Origin: Silicimonas sp.
GTDB lineage: Bacteria > Pseudomonadota > Alphaproteobacteria > Rhodobacterales > Rhodobacteraceae
Direction of reading: 5' to 3'
NCBI GenBank assembly: GCA_022820365.1
Contig: JAJEFO010000123.1
Span: 1-60,000, forward strand
Length of the DNA: 60,000 bases
Translations under genes and position numbers: made by a program
Shown: piece by piece, positions 35,894-45,808 of the stretch
How positions within the stretch are numbered: position 1 is the first letter of the stretch
Layout of the letters: every line of letters begins with the position of its first letter
The notes under the pieces: model-generated
Told to the model about the DNA's origin: nothing
The model's input: only the letters and a program-made list of their open reading frames with translations
The model's database searches: none

Positions 35894-36894
35894 GAGCCGG
35901 CCCCGGGGCGGGTTTCCGGGTGCCGAAGGCGTTCGGTCATCTCGGCCATTATGGACACGGCGATCTCGGCCGGGCTGCTGGCTCCGATGTCGAGTCCCAC
36001 GGGTCCGTCGATTCGCGCGATCGCGTCGCCCGAAACGCCGACTTCGGAAAGCGCCGCGACGCGTTTCGCATGCGTGCGGCTGGATCCGAGCGCCCCGATG
36101 TAGAACGCCTCGGATGACAGCGCCACGCGAAGCGCCGGCGTATCGATCTTCGGGTCATGACTGAGCGTAACGACGGCAGTGCGGGCGTCGACCCCGTGGG
36201 CGTCCAGGGCCTCGTCAGGCCAGCCTTCGAGAAACCGCTCGCCCGGGAATCTCTCCGCGCTGGCAAAACTGTCCCGCGGATCGCACAACGCAACGTCATA
36301 CCCGGCCAGGCGCGCCATCTGCACCAATGGTTGCGCGATATGGACAGCACCGACGATGACGAGACGAAGCGGTGGATTGTGGACACCGCGAAAGACAACC
36401 CCTTCGCGAACGGACCGGTCGGTCCGAAAACGCTCCTCGAGTTCCTCATCAGAATGGTCTCTCAGAAGGAGTCGCCGAGCCCAGGACGACAGGTCGACTT
36501 CCCAGACAACGGGCTGGCGCGAGGCGCGCGCGTCCACCAGCGCCCGAAGCTCCTTGACAGACGGTCCCTGCCCCTTGCCGACCGGTTCCACCATCACCTC
36601 GATCTCGCCACCGCATGCCAGGCCGACCTCGAATGCACTCTCGTCGGAAATGCCAAAGCTCAACATCCGGCAAGTGCCGTCCTGCATTGCATCGGATGCC
36701 TCGAACAGCACCGCGCTCTCAACGCAACCGCCCGAAACCGATCCCTGGAACGTCATCTCCCCGTCGATCACGAGTTGCGCACCGACCGGCCTAGGCGCGG
36801 ACCCCCAGGTCTTCACAACCGTCGCCAGCGCGACGGATCGACCGGCGTCGACCCATTCGAGCGCCAGTTCAGGTATGTTGTCGTGCAATGCCAT
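35890..36894 (-). CDS. XdhC/CoxI family molybdoenzyme maturation factor
   Basis: 334 residues. Inserts or sulfurates the molybdenum cofactor of xanthine-dehydrogenase-type enzymes. N-terminal XdhC domain: VVKTWGSAPRPVGAQL, then SGGCVESAV and GLACGGEIEV with the conserved cysteines. C-terminal Rossmann-like domain: LVIVGAVHIAQPLVQMA, then LSHDPKIDTPAL and YIGALGSSRTHAKR. The ATG at 36894 (CAGGGA upstream) is chosen over one 15 codons earlier. Co-translated with the molybdopterin-binding protein. Confidence 0.92.
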   Translation of the reverse strand: MALHDNIPELALEWVDAGRSVALATVVKTWGSAPRPVGAQLVIDGEMTFQGSVSGGCVESAVLFEASDAMQDGTCRMLSFGISDESAFEVGLACGGEIEVMVEPVGKGQGPSVKELRALVDARASRQPVVWEVDLSSWARRLLLRDHSDEELEERFRTDRSVREGVVFRGVHNPPLRLVIVGAVHIAQPLVQMARLAGYDVALCDPRDSFASAERFPGERFLEGWPDEALDAHGVDARTAVVTLSHDPKIDTPALRVALSSEAFYIGALGSSRTHAKRVAALSEVGVSGDAIARIDGPVGLDIGASSPAEIAVSIMAEMTERLRHPETRPGAGS

Positions 36895-37055
36895 GCTCAA
36901 TCCCTGCCAGACCCAGCCAAGCGACGGGAAACTGTCCATGCCTTCGGGCGGCTCTGCAGATGCAACGCGACGATCACGCGAATCGGACGCGAAGCACTGG
37001 CACCACGCACCTGAACCTTGGCATGCGTTTGCGCGTCACCGACAGGACACCCACA

Positions 37056-37529
37056 TTAGCCCTCAGGTTCGAGCACTGCGGGCGAGAAAAGAACGCCAAA
37101 CTGCTCACACCAGATCACGACGGACTTGATCGCGCCAAGGTCGGTTCCCACGGGCACCGTGTAGGCCTGATCGCCAACATTGCCCTTCAGCTGGCCAAGC
37201 GACACCCAGGAACTGCCGGCAACGTCCGAGGATTTCTGCGGATCGGGATGGGCCGAAAGCCAAACTTCGAGATCGGGACCGTTCGTCACCTGGAACTTCG
37301 ACAACTGGACTTCGTGTCCGCCGTCGGGAAGGGCAACGAGAGTCGCGATCCCCTGCCCCTTGTGCCTGTCATCCGCGTCTCGGAAGCTTCCTGTCGCCAC
37401 GACCTCAGCCTCGCTCAGGTTCTCGAACACGACTTCGTCGAACAGGAGCGGCGAATAGGCGTACCAGAGAAACGCTCCGACCGGCGCTCCCACGATAAGG
37501 CCAAGAACGAACGCAACGAGCCTGCGCAT
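37056..37529 (-). CDS. Membrane-anchored DM13-domain protein
   Basis: 157 residues. An N-terminal membrane anchor or uncleaved signal (about 4-25, LVAFVLGLIVGAPVGAFLWY) is followed by a DM13 domain: GPDLEVWLSAHP, then YTVPVGTDLGAIKSVVIWCE and FGVLFSPA. The single conserved Cys in VIWCEQF is typical. DM13 domains are thought to take part in redox or cytochrome-like reactions outside the cytoplasm, but no function is proven. Stands alone, divergent from the large flavoprotein gene. Confidence 0.82.
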   Translation of the reverse strand: MRRLVAFVLGLIVGAPVGAFLWYAYSPLLFDEVVFENLSEAEVVATGSFRDADDRHKGQGIATLVALPDGGHEVQLSKFQVTNGPDLEVWLSAHPDPQKSSDVAGSSWVSLGQLKGNVGDQAYTVPVGTDLGAIKSVVIWCEQFGVLFSPAVLEPEG

Positions 37530-37793
37530 GGCCGAGTCTCCTTTCCTGCCGGGAATGTACCCCGATTCTCAAGGTGTGGGAACCATTCCAAGTCACGTCC
37601 GTCGGATGGCTAGCTGCCGCGTGGAAACGTGCTTGCAGGCATCCCGCGCCGTCACGACATGAATTTCCGGCAGGCGCCTTTTGCGGCAATTTCCGGCCTG
37701 GCCGGGGTCGCTTTCGGTGGCCATCCTGTCGGATAGATTTGTGGCCGGATGGCTCAATGAGGTAGAACCTGCTCCCGAAACGGAGGCACGTCC

Positions 37794-40292
37794 ATGAAAT
37801 CACATGTCAAAGCACTGGTCGTCGGCGGCGGGGCCGTGGGAACCTCGATCGCCTATCATCTCGCCAAGGCGGGCTGGAAGGACGTGCTGCTGCTTGAGCG
37901 GGACGAACTGACATCCGGCTCGACCTGGCACGCGGCGGGCCTCCTGCCCTACTTCAACATGAGCTATGCCACGACGCATATCCACGATTATTCGATCAGG
38001 TTCTACAAGACGCTTGAGGAGGACACCGGACTCAATCCAGGTTTCCAGGTCGTCGGCAACCTGCGCATGGCGCAGTCGCAGGACCGGATGGACGAGTACA
38101 TGCTCTATGCGTCGACTGCGGAGACCTGCGGCGTTCCGTATGAATGGATGACGCCGGCCCAGATCAGGGATCGCTGGCCGCTTGTTCGCACCGAAGACCT
38201 GAAGGGTGCCATCTTTCACCCGACAGACGGCTACATAAATCCCGCCGACGTGACTCAGGCGATGGCTAAGGGCGCTCGCGCCCGCGGCGTTGCGGTCGAA
38301 CGGAAATGGCAGGTCGACAGCTATGCCTGGGATGGCGAGTGCTGGAAGGTGCAGGCCACGAAAATGGAGGAGAAGGGCGGCAACCTGCTGCCCTCTGGCG
38401 AACAGGTTTCCATTCATGCCGAGCATGTCGTCACGGCTACGGGCAATCATGCGCAGCGGACGGCCCGGCTCCTCGGCATCAAGATTCCGGCAATCCCCGT
38501 GGAACATCAATACATCGTCACCGAACCGGATCCCGCGCTCATGAAATACCGCAAGACGCGGCCCGAACATCCTGTGCTACGAGACGCTGACGCAAGGTGG
38601 TATGTACGCGAGGAACGTGGCGGCTGGATCCTTGGTCCCTACGAACGGAACGCCCCGGCCCGATTCGAGTTCGGATGCCCGGACAGCTTCCGGGCTGACC
38701 TCTTCCCGCTCGACCTGGAACGGATCGAAGAGGAATACATGTCCATGATTCACCGTATACCCTCTTCCGAGACCGTTGGCCTCAAGGACGATTTCAATGG
38801 CCCGATCTGTTACACGCCAGACGGCAATCCCCTGCTCGGGCCCGCGCCAGAACTGCGCAACTTGTGGCTTGCAGAGGGCTTCTCCTTCGGCATCACCGCG
38901 GCAGGCGGAACCGGCCACTACCTTGCGCAGCTCATGGTCGAAGGCGAGGCAGAAATCGACATGGCAAGCCTTGATCCGAAACGGTACGGCCCGTGGATGA
39001 CCACCGAATATGCAATGCGAAAGAACGAGGAGTGCTATTCGCACGTCTACATCCTGCATCATCCGGACGAGGAGCGTGAAATCTGCCGGCCGCTCCGCAC
39101 TGCACCAGCATATGATCGGCAAAAGGCGGCTGGCGCTCAGTTCGGGCAGGTCAACGGCTGGGAACGTCCGAACTACTACGGACCGGAGAACGCTCCGGAC
39201 AGTTTCGACCAGGACGCCCGGAGCTTCCGGCGGGGCGCGTGGTGGCAGCATGCGGTCGACGAAGCCAAGGCGATCCGGAAAGGTGTCGGTCTGATTGATG
39301 CCACCGCGTTTTCCAAGCACGTGGTTCACGGGCCCGGTGCGGCGGCATTCCTCGACTGGTTCACCTGCAACAGGCTGCCCGGAATCGGACGGGTCGGATT
39401 GACCTACGCGCTTACTGCACACGGCACGACGCGTTCCGAATACACGATCATGCGTGAAGCCGAGGACCGTTTCCTGCTTGTCTCTGCCGGGGCGTGGCAT
39501 GCCTATGACCGGGACTTTCTCCTGAAGGCTGTCGAGGACAGGGAAGCGGAACTTGGCCGGATCAATGTCGAGGACTGGACGGCGCGCTTGGGCGTGTTCG
39601 CCATTGCGGGACCGAAATCCCGAGACGTTCTCCAGACCCTGATTCGCGATCCGGATCCTGGCGCGGCACTGTCAAACGCCTTGTTCCCGTGGCTATCGCT
39701 GCGGCAGGTTGAATTCGGGATGTGCCCGACGCTTGCCGCACGCGTGGCCTATACGGGAGAACTGGGCTGGGAGCTGCACCATCCGATCGAGATGCAAAAC
39801 CATCTCTGGGACCGTTTGATGGAAGCCGGGGCACCCCATGACATGAAGCTTGTCGGGGCACGAGCCCAGAACTGGCTCCGGCAGGAAAAGTCTTACCGCG
39901 CATTCGGAACCGAACTTGGCCGCGACGCAACGCCCCTTGAAGCCGGCCTGGACCGTTTCGTCGATCTCGAAAAGGACTTCCACGGCAAGGCAAAGATGAT
40001 CGAGACCGGCGTGCGCTTCAAGTGTGTCACGCTGCTGGTTGACGGACCGGCGGACGCGGATCCGTGGGGCCGGGAAGCACTGTATTTGGGAGAGAGGAGG
40101 GTCGGACGCCTGACTTCCGGCGGCTACTCCGTGCACTTCGGCAAGTCGATTGCAATGGGATATGTCGGGCCGGAGCAGGCACAGCCCGGGGTCCGGCTGC
40201 AGGTCAGGATGCAGGACAGTCTCTGGGACGCGGAGGTGACGGATGACAGCCCCTATGATCCGGACAACGCGGCGATTCGCGTCGACGGATAG
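37794..40292 (+). CDS. FAD-dependent dimethylglycine/sarcosine dehydrogenase-like protein (DAO + GcvT)
   Basis: 832 residues. N-terminal DAO-type FAD domain: GGGAVGTSIAYHLAKAG at 11-27, and SGSTWHAAGLLPY with His46, which in dimethylglycine and sarcosine dehydrogenases carries covalent FAD. A C-terminal GcvT (aminomethyltransferase) domain of about 400 residues (RRGAWWQHAVDEAKAIRKGV, then YTGELGWELHHPIEMQ) binds folate and takes up the one-carbon unit. The expected reaction is oxidative N-demethylation of a methylated glycine or similar amine, producing methylene-tetrahydrofolate. CGGAGG lies seven bases before the ATG. Several paralogues with different substrates exist in roseobacters, so the substrate is left open. 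Confidence 0.88.
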   Translation: MKSHVKALVVGGGAVGTSIAYHLAKAGWKDVLLLERDELTSGSTWHAAGLLPYFNMSYATTHIHDYSIRFYKTLEEDTGLNPGFQVVGNLRMAQSQDRMDEYMLYASTAETCGVPYEWMTPAQIRDRWPLVRTEDLKGAIFHPTDGYINPADVTQAMAKGARARGVAVERKWQVDSYAWDGECWKVQATKMEEKGGNLLPSGEQVSIHAEHVVTATGNHAQRTARLLGIKIPAIPVEHQYIVTEPDPALMKYRKTRPEHPVLRDADARWYVREERGGWILGPYERNAPARFEFGCPDSFRADLFPLDLERIEEEYMSMIHRIPSSETVGLKDDFNGPICYTPDGNPLLGPAPELRNLWLAEGFSFGITAAGGTGHYLAQLMVEGEAEIDMASLDPKRYGPWMTTEYAMRKNEECYSHVYILHHPDEEREICRPLRTAPAYDRQKAAGAQFGQVNGWERPNYYGPENAPDSFDQDARSFRRGAWWQHAVDEAKAIRKGVGLIDATAFSKHVVHGPGAAAFLDWFTCNRLPGIGRVGLTYALTAHGTTRSEYTIMREAEDRFLLVSAGAWHAYDRDFLLKAVEDREAELGRINVEDWTARLGVFAIAGPKSRDVLQTLIRDPDPGAALSNALFPWLSLRQVEFGMCPTLAARVAYTGELGWELHHPIEMQNHLWDRLMEAGAPHDMKLVGARAQNWLRQEKSYRAFGTELGRDATPLEAGLDRFVDLEKDFHGKAKMIETGVRFKCVTLLVDGPADADPWGREALYLGERRVGRLTSGGYSVHFGKSIAMGYVGPEQAQPGVRLQVRMQDSLWDAEVTDDSPYDPDNAAIRVDG

Positions 40293-40307
40293 GCGCTGCC
40301 AGCAGAC

Positions 40308-40323
40308 GAGGCGTCCCCGCCTC
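40308..40323. terminator. Short hairpin between convergent genes
   Basis: GAGGCG (40308-40313) and CGCCTC (40318-40323) with a 4-base loop, sitting between the stops of the flavoprotein gene and rpmB. It could serve both strands, but there is no T-tract and the stem is short. Confidence 0.3.
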
Positions 40324-40609
40324 AGGTGGCGGGCTGTGCGTTCCGGATCTCCTTCTTGATCCGTCGTGCCTTGTCGCTCAGGTCGGCATCCTTCGCCTTC
40401 ATGAGAAACGCGTCCAGGCCGCCCTTGTGATCAACGGTGCGCAGGGCTGCTGCGGACACCTTCAGGCGGAAAGTCCGGCCGAGCGTCTCGGACATCAGCG
40501 CCGTCTCCGTTAGGTTCGGCAGGAACCTGCGCTTGGTCTTGTTGTTGGCGTGGCTGACATTGTTGCCGACCATCGGACCTTTTCCGGTCAATTCGCAGCG
40601 ACGCGACAT
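40322..40609 (-). CDS. rpmB: 50S ribosomal protein L28
   Basis: 95 residues. Begins [20 protein letters not shown] and contains [14 protein letters not shown] and [20 protein letters not shown]. The ATG at 40609 has GGAGAT seven bases upstream; the open frame extends further up but without similarity. A single-gene unit. Confidence 0.97.
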   Translation of the reverse strand: MSRRCELTGKGPMVGNNVSHANNKTKRRFLPNLTETALMSETLGRTFRLKVSAAALRTVDHKGGLDAFLMKAKDADLSDKARRIKKEIRNAQPAT

Positions 40610-40788
40610 GGGCCATCTCCTGATCAAGTTCGGAAGGCGCAAGGCCCCCCTCAAGGCAAACGGGCAGTGCCAGCGGCGCTGCCCGGGAATTCGCGCATGG
40701 GTGATAGGCCGCCGATGCCGAAGCGTCAAGTCTTGAGGCGCGAATCCCCGCAGGCAGGACCCGAAGGTTCAATTTGCCGTGACGTCCT

Positions 40789-41784
40789 TCAGGAACCTGC
40801 CGTCCGCCCGAGGCGCGACAGTGCCTCTCTCGCCGCCGCGCCAGGAGCACGGGTTCCTTCTGCAACGGCGCTCCGAAGCGCCTTCATTGCCGTTTCGGAC
40901 TTCCGATCCGCCTCGAAATGGCGAAGCAGTCCCCTGCGCACCTCGTCTTCGAACCAGCGGCAAGCCTGCTCACTGCGTCGCTCGTTCCAGAATCCGTTCG
41001 TCTTTCGGAACTTGGCCAGCGCCGTGATTTCGCCCCAGGCCTCACGCAATCCAGTCTCTTCGAGCGCGGACACGGGCATGGCCTTCGGAAAGTCCTGCGG
41101 ATCGCCCCTTCGCTGCTTGAGAAGCCTGAGTGCGCTGGAATAGTCCGCGACTGTCCGGCCTGCGGCAGGCTTGAGGTCCCCGTCCGACTTGTTCACGAGA
41201 ATCAGGTCCGCGATTTCCATTATGCCACGCTTCACGCCCTGGAGTTCGTCCCCGCCGCCCGGCGCTATCAGGAGGGCGAAAATGTCCGACATGTCTGCTA
41301 CCGCGGTTTCGGACTGGCCGACGCCCACTGTTTCAATCAGGACCACGTCGAAACCGGTCGCCTCGCAAAGCGCGACGGCATCCTTCGTGCGCCGGGCGAT
41401 CCCGCCGAGATGTGACTGGCTTGGAGACGGACGAATGAACGCCCCAGGTTCGCGTGAAAGCCGTTCCATGCGAGTTTTGTCGCCAAGAATCGATCCCCCC
41501 GATCGAACCGAGGACGGATCCACGGCAAGGACAGCGACGCGCTTGCCACTTTCGGTCAACATGCAGCCGAAAGCTTCGATAAACGTCGACTTGCCTGCCC
41601 CAGGCGTGCCGGATAGCCCGATGCGCAATGACTGCCTGTCGGACACCGCCACGGCATCGAGCAGTTCCTCGGCACGCTCCCTGTGATCTTCGCGGCCGCT
41701 TTCGACAAGTGTGATGGCGCGCGCCAATGCACGCCTGTCCCCCATCAGCAGGGCCCCCGCCAGTGCTCCGGTGCTGTCCGTCAT
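40789..41784 (-). CDS. meaB: MeaB/ArgK family GTPase (methylmalonyl-CoA mutase chaperone)
   Basis: 331 residues. A G3E-type GTPase that protects and reloads B12-dependent acyl-CoA mutases. P-loop GTPGAGKST at 59-67, AVDPSSVRSGGSILGDKTRM, the Walker-B-like VLIETVGVGQSE, and the base-specificity motif NKSD. Supports propionyl-CoA or ethylmalonyl-CoA metabolism. No mutase gene is in the window. Confidence 0.93.
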   Translation of the reverse strand: MTDSTGALAGALLMGDRRALARAITLVESGREDHRERAEELLDAVAVSDRQSLRIGLSGTPGAGKSTFIEAFGCMLTESGKRVAVLAVDPSSVRSGGSILGDKTRMERLSREPGAFIRPSPSQSHLGGIARRTKDAVALCEATGFDVVLIETVGVGQSETAVADMSDIFALLIAPGGGDELQGVKRGIMEIADLILVNKSDGDLKPAAGRTVADYSSALRLLKQRRGDPQDFPKAMPVSALEETGLREAWGEITALAKFRKTNGFWNERRSEQACRWFEDEVRRGLLRHFEADRKSETAMKALRSAVAEGTRAPGAAAREALSRLGRTAGS

Positions 41785-41863
41785 CGTCCGGCGGAATTTG
41801 GCGCGGGCCGGGACGAGTGTCCAGATGCTCTGCGAATTCGGGGCTTGAAGAATCCGAGCCGGC

Positions 41864-44263
41864 TCATGGCGGATCGGGGCATCTGCGTCGTCTTGCGTTG
41901 AGACCGGGCGTGGCCACGACGGGATCCTCGGGCCAATGATGCTTTGGATACCGTCCCTTCATGTCCTTCCGGACGTCGGCATAGGAGCTTGCCCAGAAGC
42001 CGGGCAGGTCCATCGTGGTTTGAACCGGACGGCCAGCCGGCGACAGCAGCGTGACGCAGAGCGGCCTGCCCGCAACCGAAGGATGATGCCGGGTGCCGAA
42101 GAGTTCCTGGACGCGCAACCTGACTTCCGGCGCGGGGGCAGTGTAGTCGATCATGACTTTCCGCCCGAGCGGTGTTTCGAATTTCGGCGGCGCCTCTCGG
42201 TCGAGAACCTGCACTTGCTGCCAGTCCAGCATCGCGCGCAGGCATGGCAACACGTCAAAGGCCTTCCAGCCGGAGGCGGTGCGCATGTCGCCCAGATGCG
42301 GAAGAAGCCAGTCTCCTAGGGTATCGAGGAGAGTCTCGTCCGCCATGTCCGGCATGTCGTGACCCGCCGCACGAAGCGCCGCCACCCTCGCCTGGAACTG
42401 ACGCGCCGCCGGTGACAGGGACAGGCCAAGGTGCCTGATCCCGTCCAGCATCGCGCGGGAAAGTTCGGCATGAGGCACATCCTTCCAGCGCCGGGACGAA
42501 AGGACGATTGCCCCTAGACGCTCCTCTTCCTCGGCAACGACGCGCCCAGACGAACTGGACCAGCGCACCGCGTGATTCCATGTCACTCGATCTCCAAGGA
42601 CATCCCGCAACGTGCCCTCCGAAATGGGCAGCGCGGTGCGAACCGTAGCCTCCGTCGGATGACCATCGGTACCGGTTACGACCAGAAGCGGACTGCCGGC
42701 CAGAGGATCGCCAGCATCCATTTTCGCCCCTTTCCCGCTGGAGAGTAGCCAGCGCGGATGTCGTCCCTTCCTACGCAGCGCGATGCGATCCGGGTATGCC
42801 AGGGCCGCTTGCGCAGACGGGTCTGAAATTCGAGTGTCCGGCGCGACCCTGGAGAGCCTGGATGCCTCCGCTCGGATCCTGTCGAGGATCGGGTCGCGAT
42901 GCCGGGACGCAAGCGCATCGAGACGGATCGAGAGATCGGCCCCTGCAGTTCTGAGCGGGTCACGGTCGGACAGCAATGCGGCGAGCGGAGCCGCCGACTT
43001 TCCAGCGAGTGCCAGCATGTGGCCAAGTCGGGGATGCAGTGGCAAACGAACCAGGGCACGACCGTAATCGGTGATGCGCGTCCCTTCCATAGCGCCGAGC
43101 TCGGCGAGGAGCGCCCTCGCATCCGAAAGGGACCCCTCTGGCGGAGGTGACAGGAATGAGAGCTCGCAGGCGCCCCATTCGGCAAGCTCAAGCGCGAGCC
43201 CGGCGAGGTCGGCGGTTTCCATTTCGGGAGGCGGGAAGGGTGCCAGTGCACCATCCTCGCCCTTGGTCCAGAGCCGGTAGCAGATCCCGTCCGCGACACG
43301 GCCCGCTCGCCCCCGCCGCTGCTCGGCCTCGGCACGGGCGACACGTTCGGTAACCAGTCGTGACATGCCCGATCCTGGATCAAAGCGTGACCGGCGCGTG
43401 TAGCCGCAGTCAATCACGACGCTGATATCGGGGATGGTCAGCGAGGTCTCGGCGATCGAAGTGGCCAGCACAAGCTTGCGCCTGTCGGTCGGTCCAAGTG
43501 CCCTGTTCTGTTCGGCGAACGGAAGTGACCCATAGAGCGGCAAGATCGCGATGTCCGGCAGGTCGAGCGCGGCAATGACGCTGCGTATCTCTTTTTCGCC
43601 AGGCAGAAACGCCAGCATGCCGCCCCATGATTCCGTGGCAGCCGCCCTGATCAGTGACGCCATGCCGGATTCGACCGGTCCGCTCCGAGGTCGGCCAAGC
43701 CAGCGGGTTTCTACGGGATAGCTTCGCCCTTCCGACGTGATGACTGGAGCGTCTCCCATCAATTCCGCCACTGGCGCGGCATCTATGGTTGCGGACATGA
43801 CCAGAAGCAACAGGTCTTCGCGAAGCGCCGCCCGGCATTCGAGGGCCAGCGCAAGACCAAGATCCGTATTGAGCGAACGCTCATGAAACTCGTCAAAGAT
43901 CAATGCCCCAATCCCCTTGAGGTCGGGATCCGCCTGGATCATGCGTGTCAGGACACCTTCGGTAACCACCTCGATCCTGGTCGCTTTCGAAACGCGCGTC
44001 TCGCCTCGAACGCGATAGCCGACAGTCTGGCCGACTTTCTCGGAAAGCGAGGTCGCCATGGTTCGCGCCGCCGCACGGGTTGCCAGTCGTCTCGGCTCAA
44101 GCATGACGATGCGATCTTGGGTCAGGCCCGCTTCGAGCAGGGCAAGTGGCACGCGCGTGGTCTTGCCAGCTCCCGTCGGCGCCTGCAAAACGGCCTGCCG
44201 GTGACTTGCCAGTGCATCCGTCAATTTCTGCAGCGAGTCTTCGATTGGAAGGCGATCGACCAT
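41864..44263 (-). CDS. hrpB: ATP-dependent RNA helicase HrpB
   Basis: 799 residues from the ATG at 44263; the open frame extends 43 codons further up but the family starts near here. DEAH-box superfamily 2 helicase: motif I QAPTGAGKTTRVP at 28-40, motif II DEFH (FDEFHERSLNTD), motif III MSATID, motif V ATSIAETSLTIPDI, motif VI QRRGRAGR. The long HrpB-specific C-terminal region ends near WPEDPVVATP. It is a non-essential helicase, thought to act in mRNA processing in proteobacteria. No strong ribosome binding site seen. Confidence 0.95.
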   Translation of the reverse strand: MVDRLPIEDSLQKLTDALASHRQAVLQAPTGAGKTTRVPLALLEAGLTQDRIVMLEPRRLATRAAARTMATSLSEKVGQTVGYRVRGETRVSKATRIEVVTEGVLTRMIQADPDLKGIGALIFDEFHERSLNTDLGLALALECRAALREDLLLLVMSATIDAAPVAELMGDAPVITSEGRSYPVETRWLGRPRSGPVESGMASLIRAAATESWGGMLAFLPGEKEIRSVIAALDLPDIAILPLYGSLPFAEQNRALGPTDRRKLVLATSIAETSLTIPDISVVIDCGYTRRSRFDPGSGMSRLVTERVARAEAEQRRGRAGRVADGICYRLWTKGEDGALAPFPPPEMETADLAGLALELAEWGACELSFLSPPPEGSLSDARALLAELGAMEGTRITDYGRALVRLPLHPRLGHMLALAGKSAAPLAALLSDRDPLRTAGADLSIRLDALASRHRDPILDRIRAEASRLSRVAPDTRISDPSAQAALAYPDRIALRRKGRHPRWLLSSGKGAKMDAGDPLAGSPLLVVTGTDGHPTEATVRTALPISEGTLRDVLGDRVTWNHAVRWSSSSGRVVAEEEERLGAIVLSSRRWKDVPHAELSRAMLDGIRHLGLSLSPAARQFQARVAALRAAGHDMPDMADETLLDTLGDWLLPHLGDMRTASGWKAFDVLPCLRAMLDWQQVQVLDREAPPKFETPLGRKVMIDYTAPAPEVRLRVQELFGTRHHPSVAGRPLCVTLLSPAGRPVQTTMDLPGFWASSYADVRKDMKGRYPKHHWPEDPVVATPGLNARRRRCPDPP

Positions 44264-44412
44264 GTGGAAGGAGTAGCGAAGCAAATCCGAATTTGAAACG
44301 CCCGTCAGCAGGACGCAGATGCACACGGGCTCATGCCAGACCCTTGCCGTCCCAATCTCGTTGGTCGAGGCACAGCGTCGCTCCAGCGACATTCCGGTTC
44401 CCGCGCCTCAAT

Positions 44413-44853
44413 TCACCACCGGGCAAGCGCTTCCTCGTCGTCATCTCTGGCCGCAACCCACTGCTCTCCGTCCGGGCCGATTTCCTTCTTCCAAAACGGA
44501 GCGCGGGACTTCAGGTAGTCCATCAGGAACTCTGCCGCCGCGAAGGCGTCCGCGCGATGACGCGCGGCCGTGGCGACCATCATGATCTGTTCGCCGGGTT
44601 CAAGCCGGCCGTAGCGGTGGACAATGACGGCACCCAGGAGCGCCCAACGTTCCATTGCCTCCACGCGAATTGCCTCCACGGCCCTTTCGGTCATGGCAGG
44701 ATAATGCTCGATCTCCATGGCTGTGAGCTTTCCGCCATCGTCTCGCACCAGGCCCGAAAAAGTCACGATGGCACCGGCGCCTGAAACCGAGTTCGCGAAG
44801 CGCCGGACTTCGGCACCCATGTCGAAGGGGGATGACTGGATGCTGACGGTCAT
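44413..44853 (-). CDS. moaE: Molybdopterin synthase catalytic subunit
   Basis: 146 residues. The large subunit of molybdopterin synthase, which with thiocarboxylated MoaD converts cyclic pyranopterin monophosphate to molybdopterin. Conserved text: GAIVTFSGLVRDD, then MEIEHYPAMTE, HRYGRLEPGEQIMMVATAA, HRADAFAAAEFLMDYLK and APFWKKE with the catalytic Lys residues. Overlaps moaD by four bases (ATGA). Confidence 0.96.
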   Translation of the reverse strand: MTVSIQSSPFDMGAEVRRFANSVSGAGAIVTFSGLVRDDGGKLTAMEIEHYPAMTERAVEAIRVEAMERWALLGAVIVHRYGRLEPGEQIMMVATAARHRADAFAAAEFLMDYLKSRAPFWKKEIGPDGEQWVAARDDDEEALARW

Positions 44854-45098
44854 CCGCCCGTCATCGGTGGAAAGAACGCGACCTCGCGCGCTCCGGCCAG
44901 CGATGCGTCCAAGGCTGCCAGGTCCTGGTCAATCGCCACGCGAACGGCAGTCATGTCGGAAAACGCCAATGCATGCGCCTCGCTCCGAGTCCGGAGCTCC
45001 TCCACCAGTTCCGTCACGGTCGCCGCATCGGTTTCGATCTGTTCTGAACGCTCTCCGATGCGTTCTCGAAGCCAGGCGAAGTAGAGCACGTCTATCAT
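44850..45098 (-). CDS. moaD: Molybdopterin synthase sulfur-carrier subunit
   Basis: 82 residues. A ubiquitin-like protein ending in the essential GlyGly (PPMTGG), whose C-terminus is thiocarboxylated to give sulfur to molybdopterin. Begins IDVLYFAWLRERIG, typical of MoaD. Overlaps pgsA (upstream) and moaE (downstream) by four bases each, a tightly coupled set. Confidence 0.95.
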   Translation of the reverse strand: MIDVLYFAWLRERIGERSEQIETDAATVTELVEELRTRSEAHALAFSDMTAVRVAIDQDLAALDASLAGAREVAFFPPMTGG

Positions 45099-45718
45099 TG
45101 TCCGTCCCTCAGGTACGGGAGCCCCTTGCGAAAATAGTCAATGCCCGAAACGAGAGTCAGAACCGTCGCGACCCAGAGCAGGACTACACCGACCCACCAA
45201 GTTCCATCAGTAGCAAACCGGACGAGTTGCTCGGCCTGCTGCGCATTGCCTCCGGCCCCGGAGGCGAACATGTGATTGAAGGCTCCCGAGGCGAACAGGA
45301 CTGCAATGGCGATCATCTGCGCAGCCGTTTTCACCTTTGCGACCCATGTGACAGTGAGCGCCCCTGACGCGTCGCCAAGAAATTCCCGCAGGCCCGAAAC
45401 AAATACCTCCCGGAACACGATGGCAGTGGCTGGCAACAGGATCCAGGCATTCAGTCCGGACTGTGCCGTGATCACCAGCAGCGCAATGACGACCATGGCC
45501 TTGTCGGCAATCGGGTCGAGCATGGAACCGAATCTGGTTTCCTGCTTCCAGCGCCGTGCAAGGTAGCCGTCAATGAAATCGGTGACGGCAGCGCCCACGA
45601 AAAGAAAAAACGCAAACCAGTCCGCCCAGGGACGCGCAAAGTACAGGAACATCACACCCACGCCCGGGGCCGCCAAAAGCCGCAGCAACGTCAGCACGTT
45701 CGGGATCGTAAAGGTCAT
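45095..45718 (-). CDS. pgsA: CDP-diacylglycerol--glycerol-3-phosphate 3-phosphatidyltransferase
   Basis: 207 residues. Makes phosphatidylglycerol phosphate in the inner membrane. The CDP-alcohol phosphatidyltransferase motif is complete: DFIDGYLARRWKQETRFG then SMLDPIADK, with the conserved Asp, Gly, Ala-Arg, Gly, Asp and Asp. About five membrane segments. The start is the ATG at 45718; a TTG two codons upstream is also possible. Overlaps moaD by four bases. Confidence 0.95.
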   Translation of the reverse strand: MTFTIPNVLTLLRLLAAPGVGVMFLYFARPWADWFAFFLFVGAAVTDFIDGYLARRWKQETRFGSMLDPIADKAMVVIALLVITAQSGLNAWILLPATAIVFREVFVSGLREFLGDASGALTVTWVAKVKTAAQMIAIAVLFASGAFNHMFASGAGGNAQQAEQLVRFATDGTWWVGVVLLWVATVLTLVSGIDYFRKGLPYLRDGQ

Positions 45719-45808
45719 GCTCAAGACTTAGTCCCAAGGCGGACAATTGGGAAGTGCCCGCATTGCACCCGTCGGGCCGGCGCGTGTCCCGTCGCGGTCG
45801 TCGGCGCG

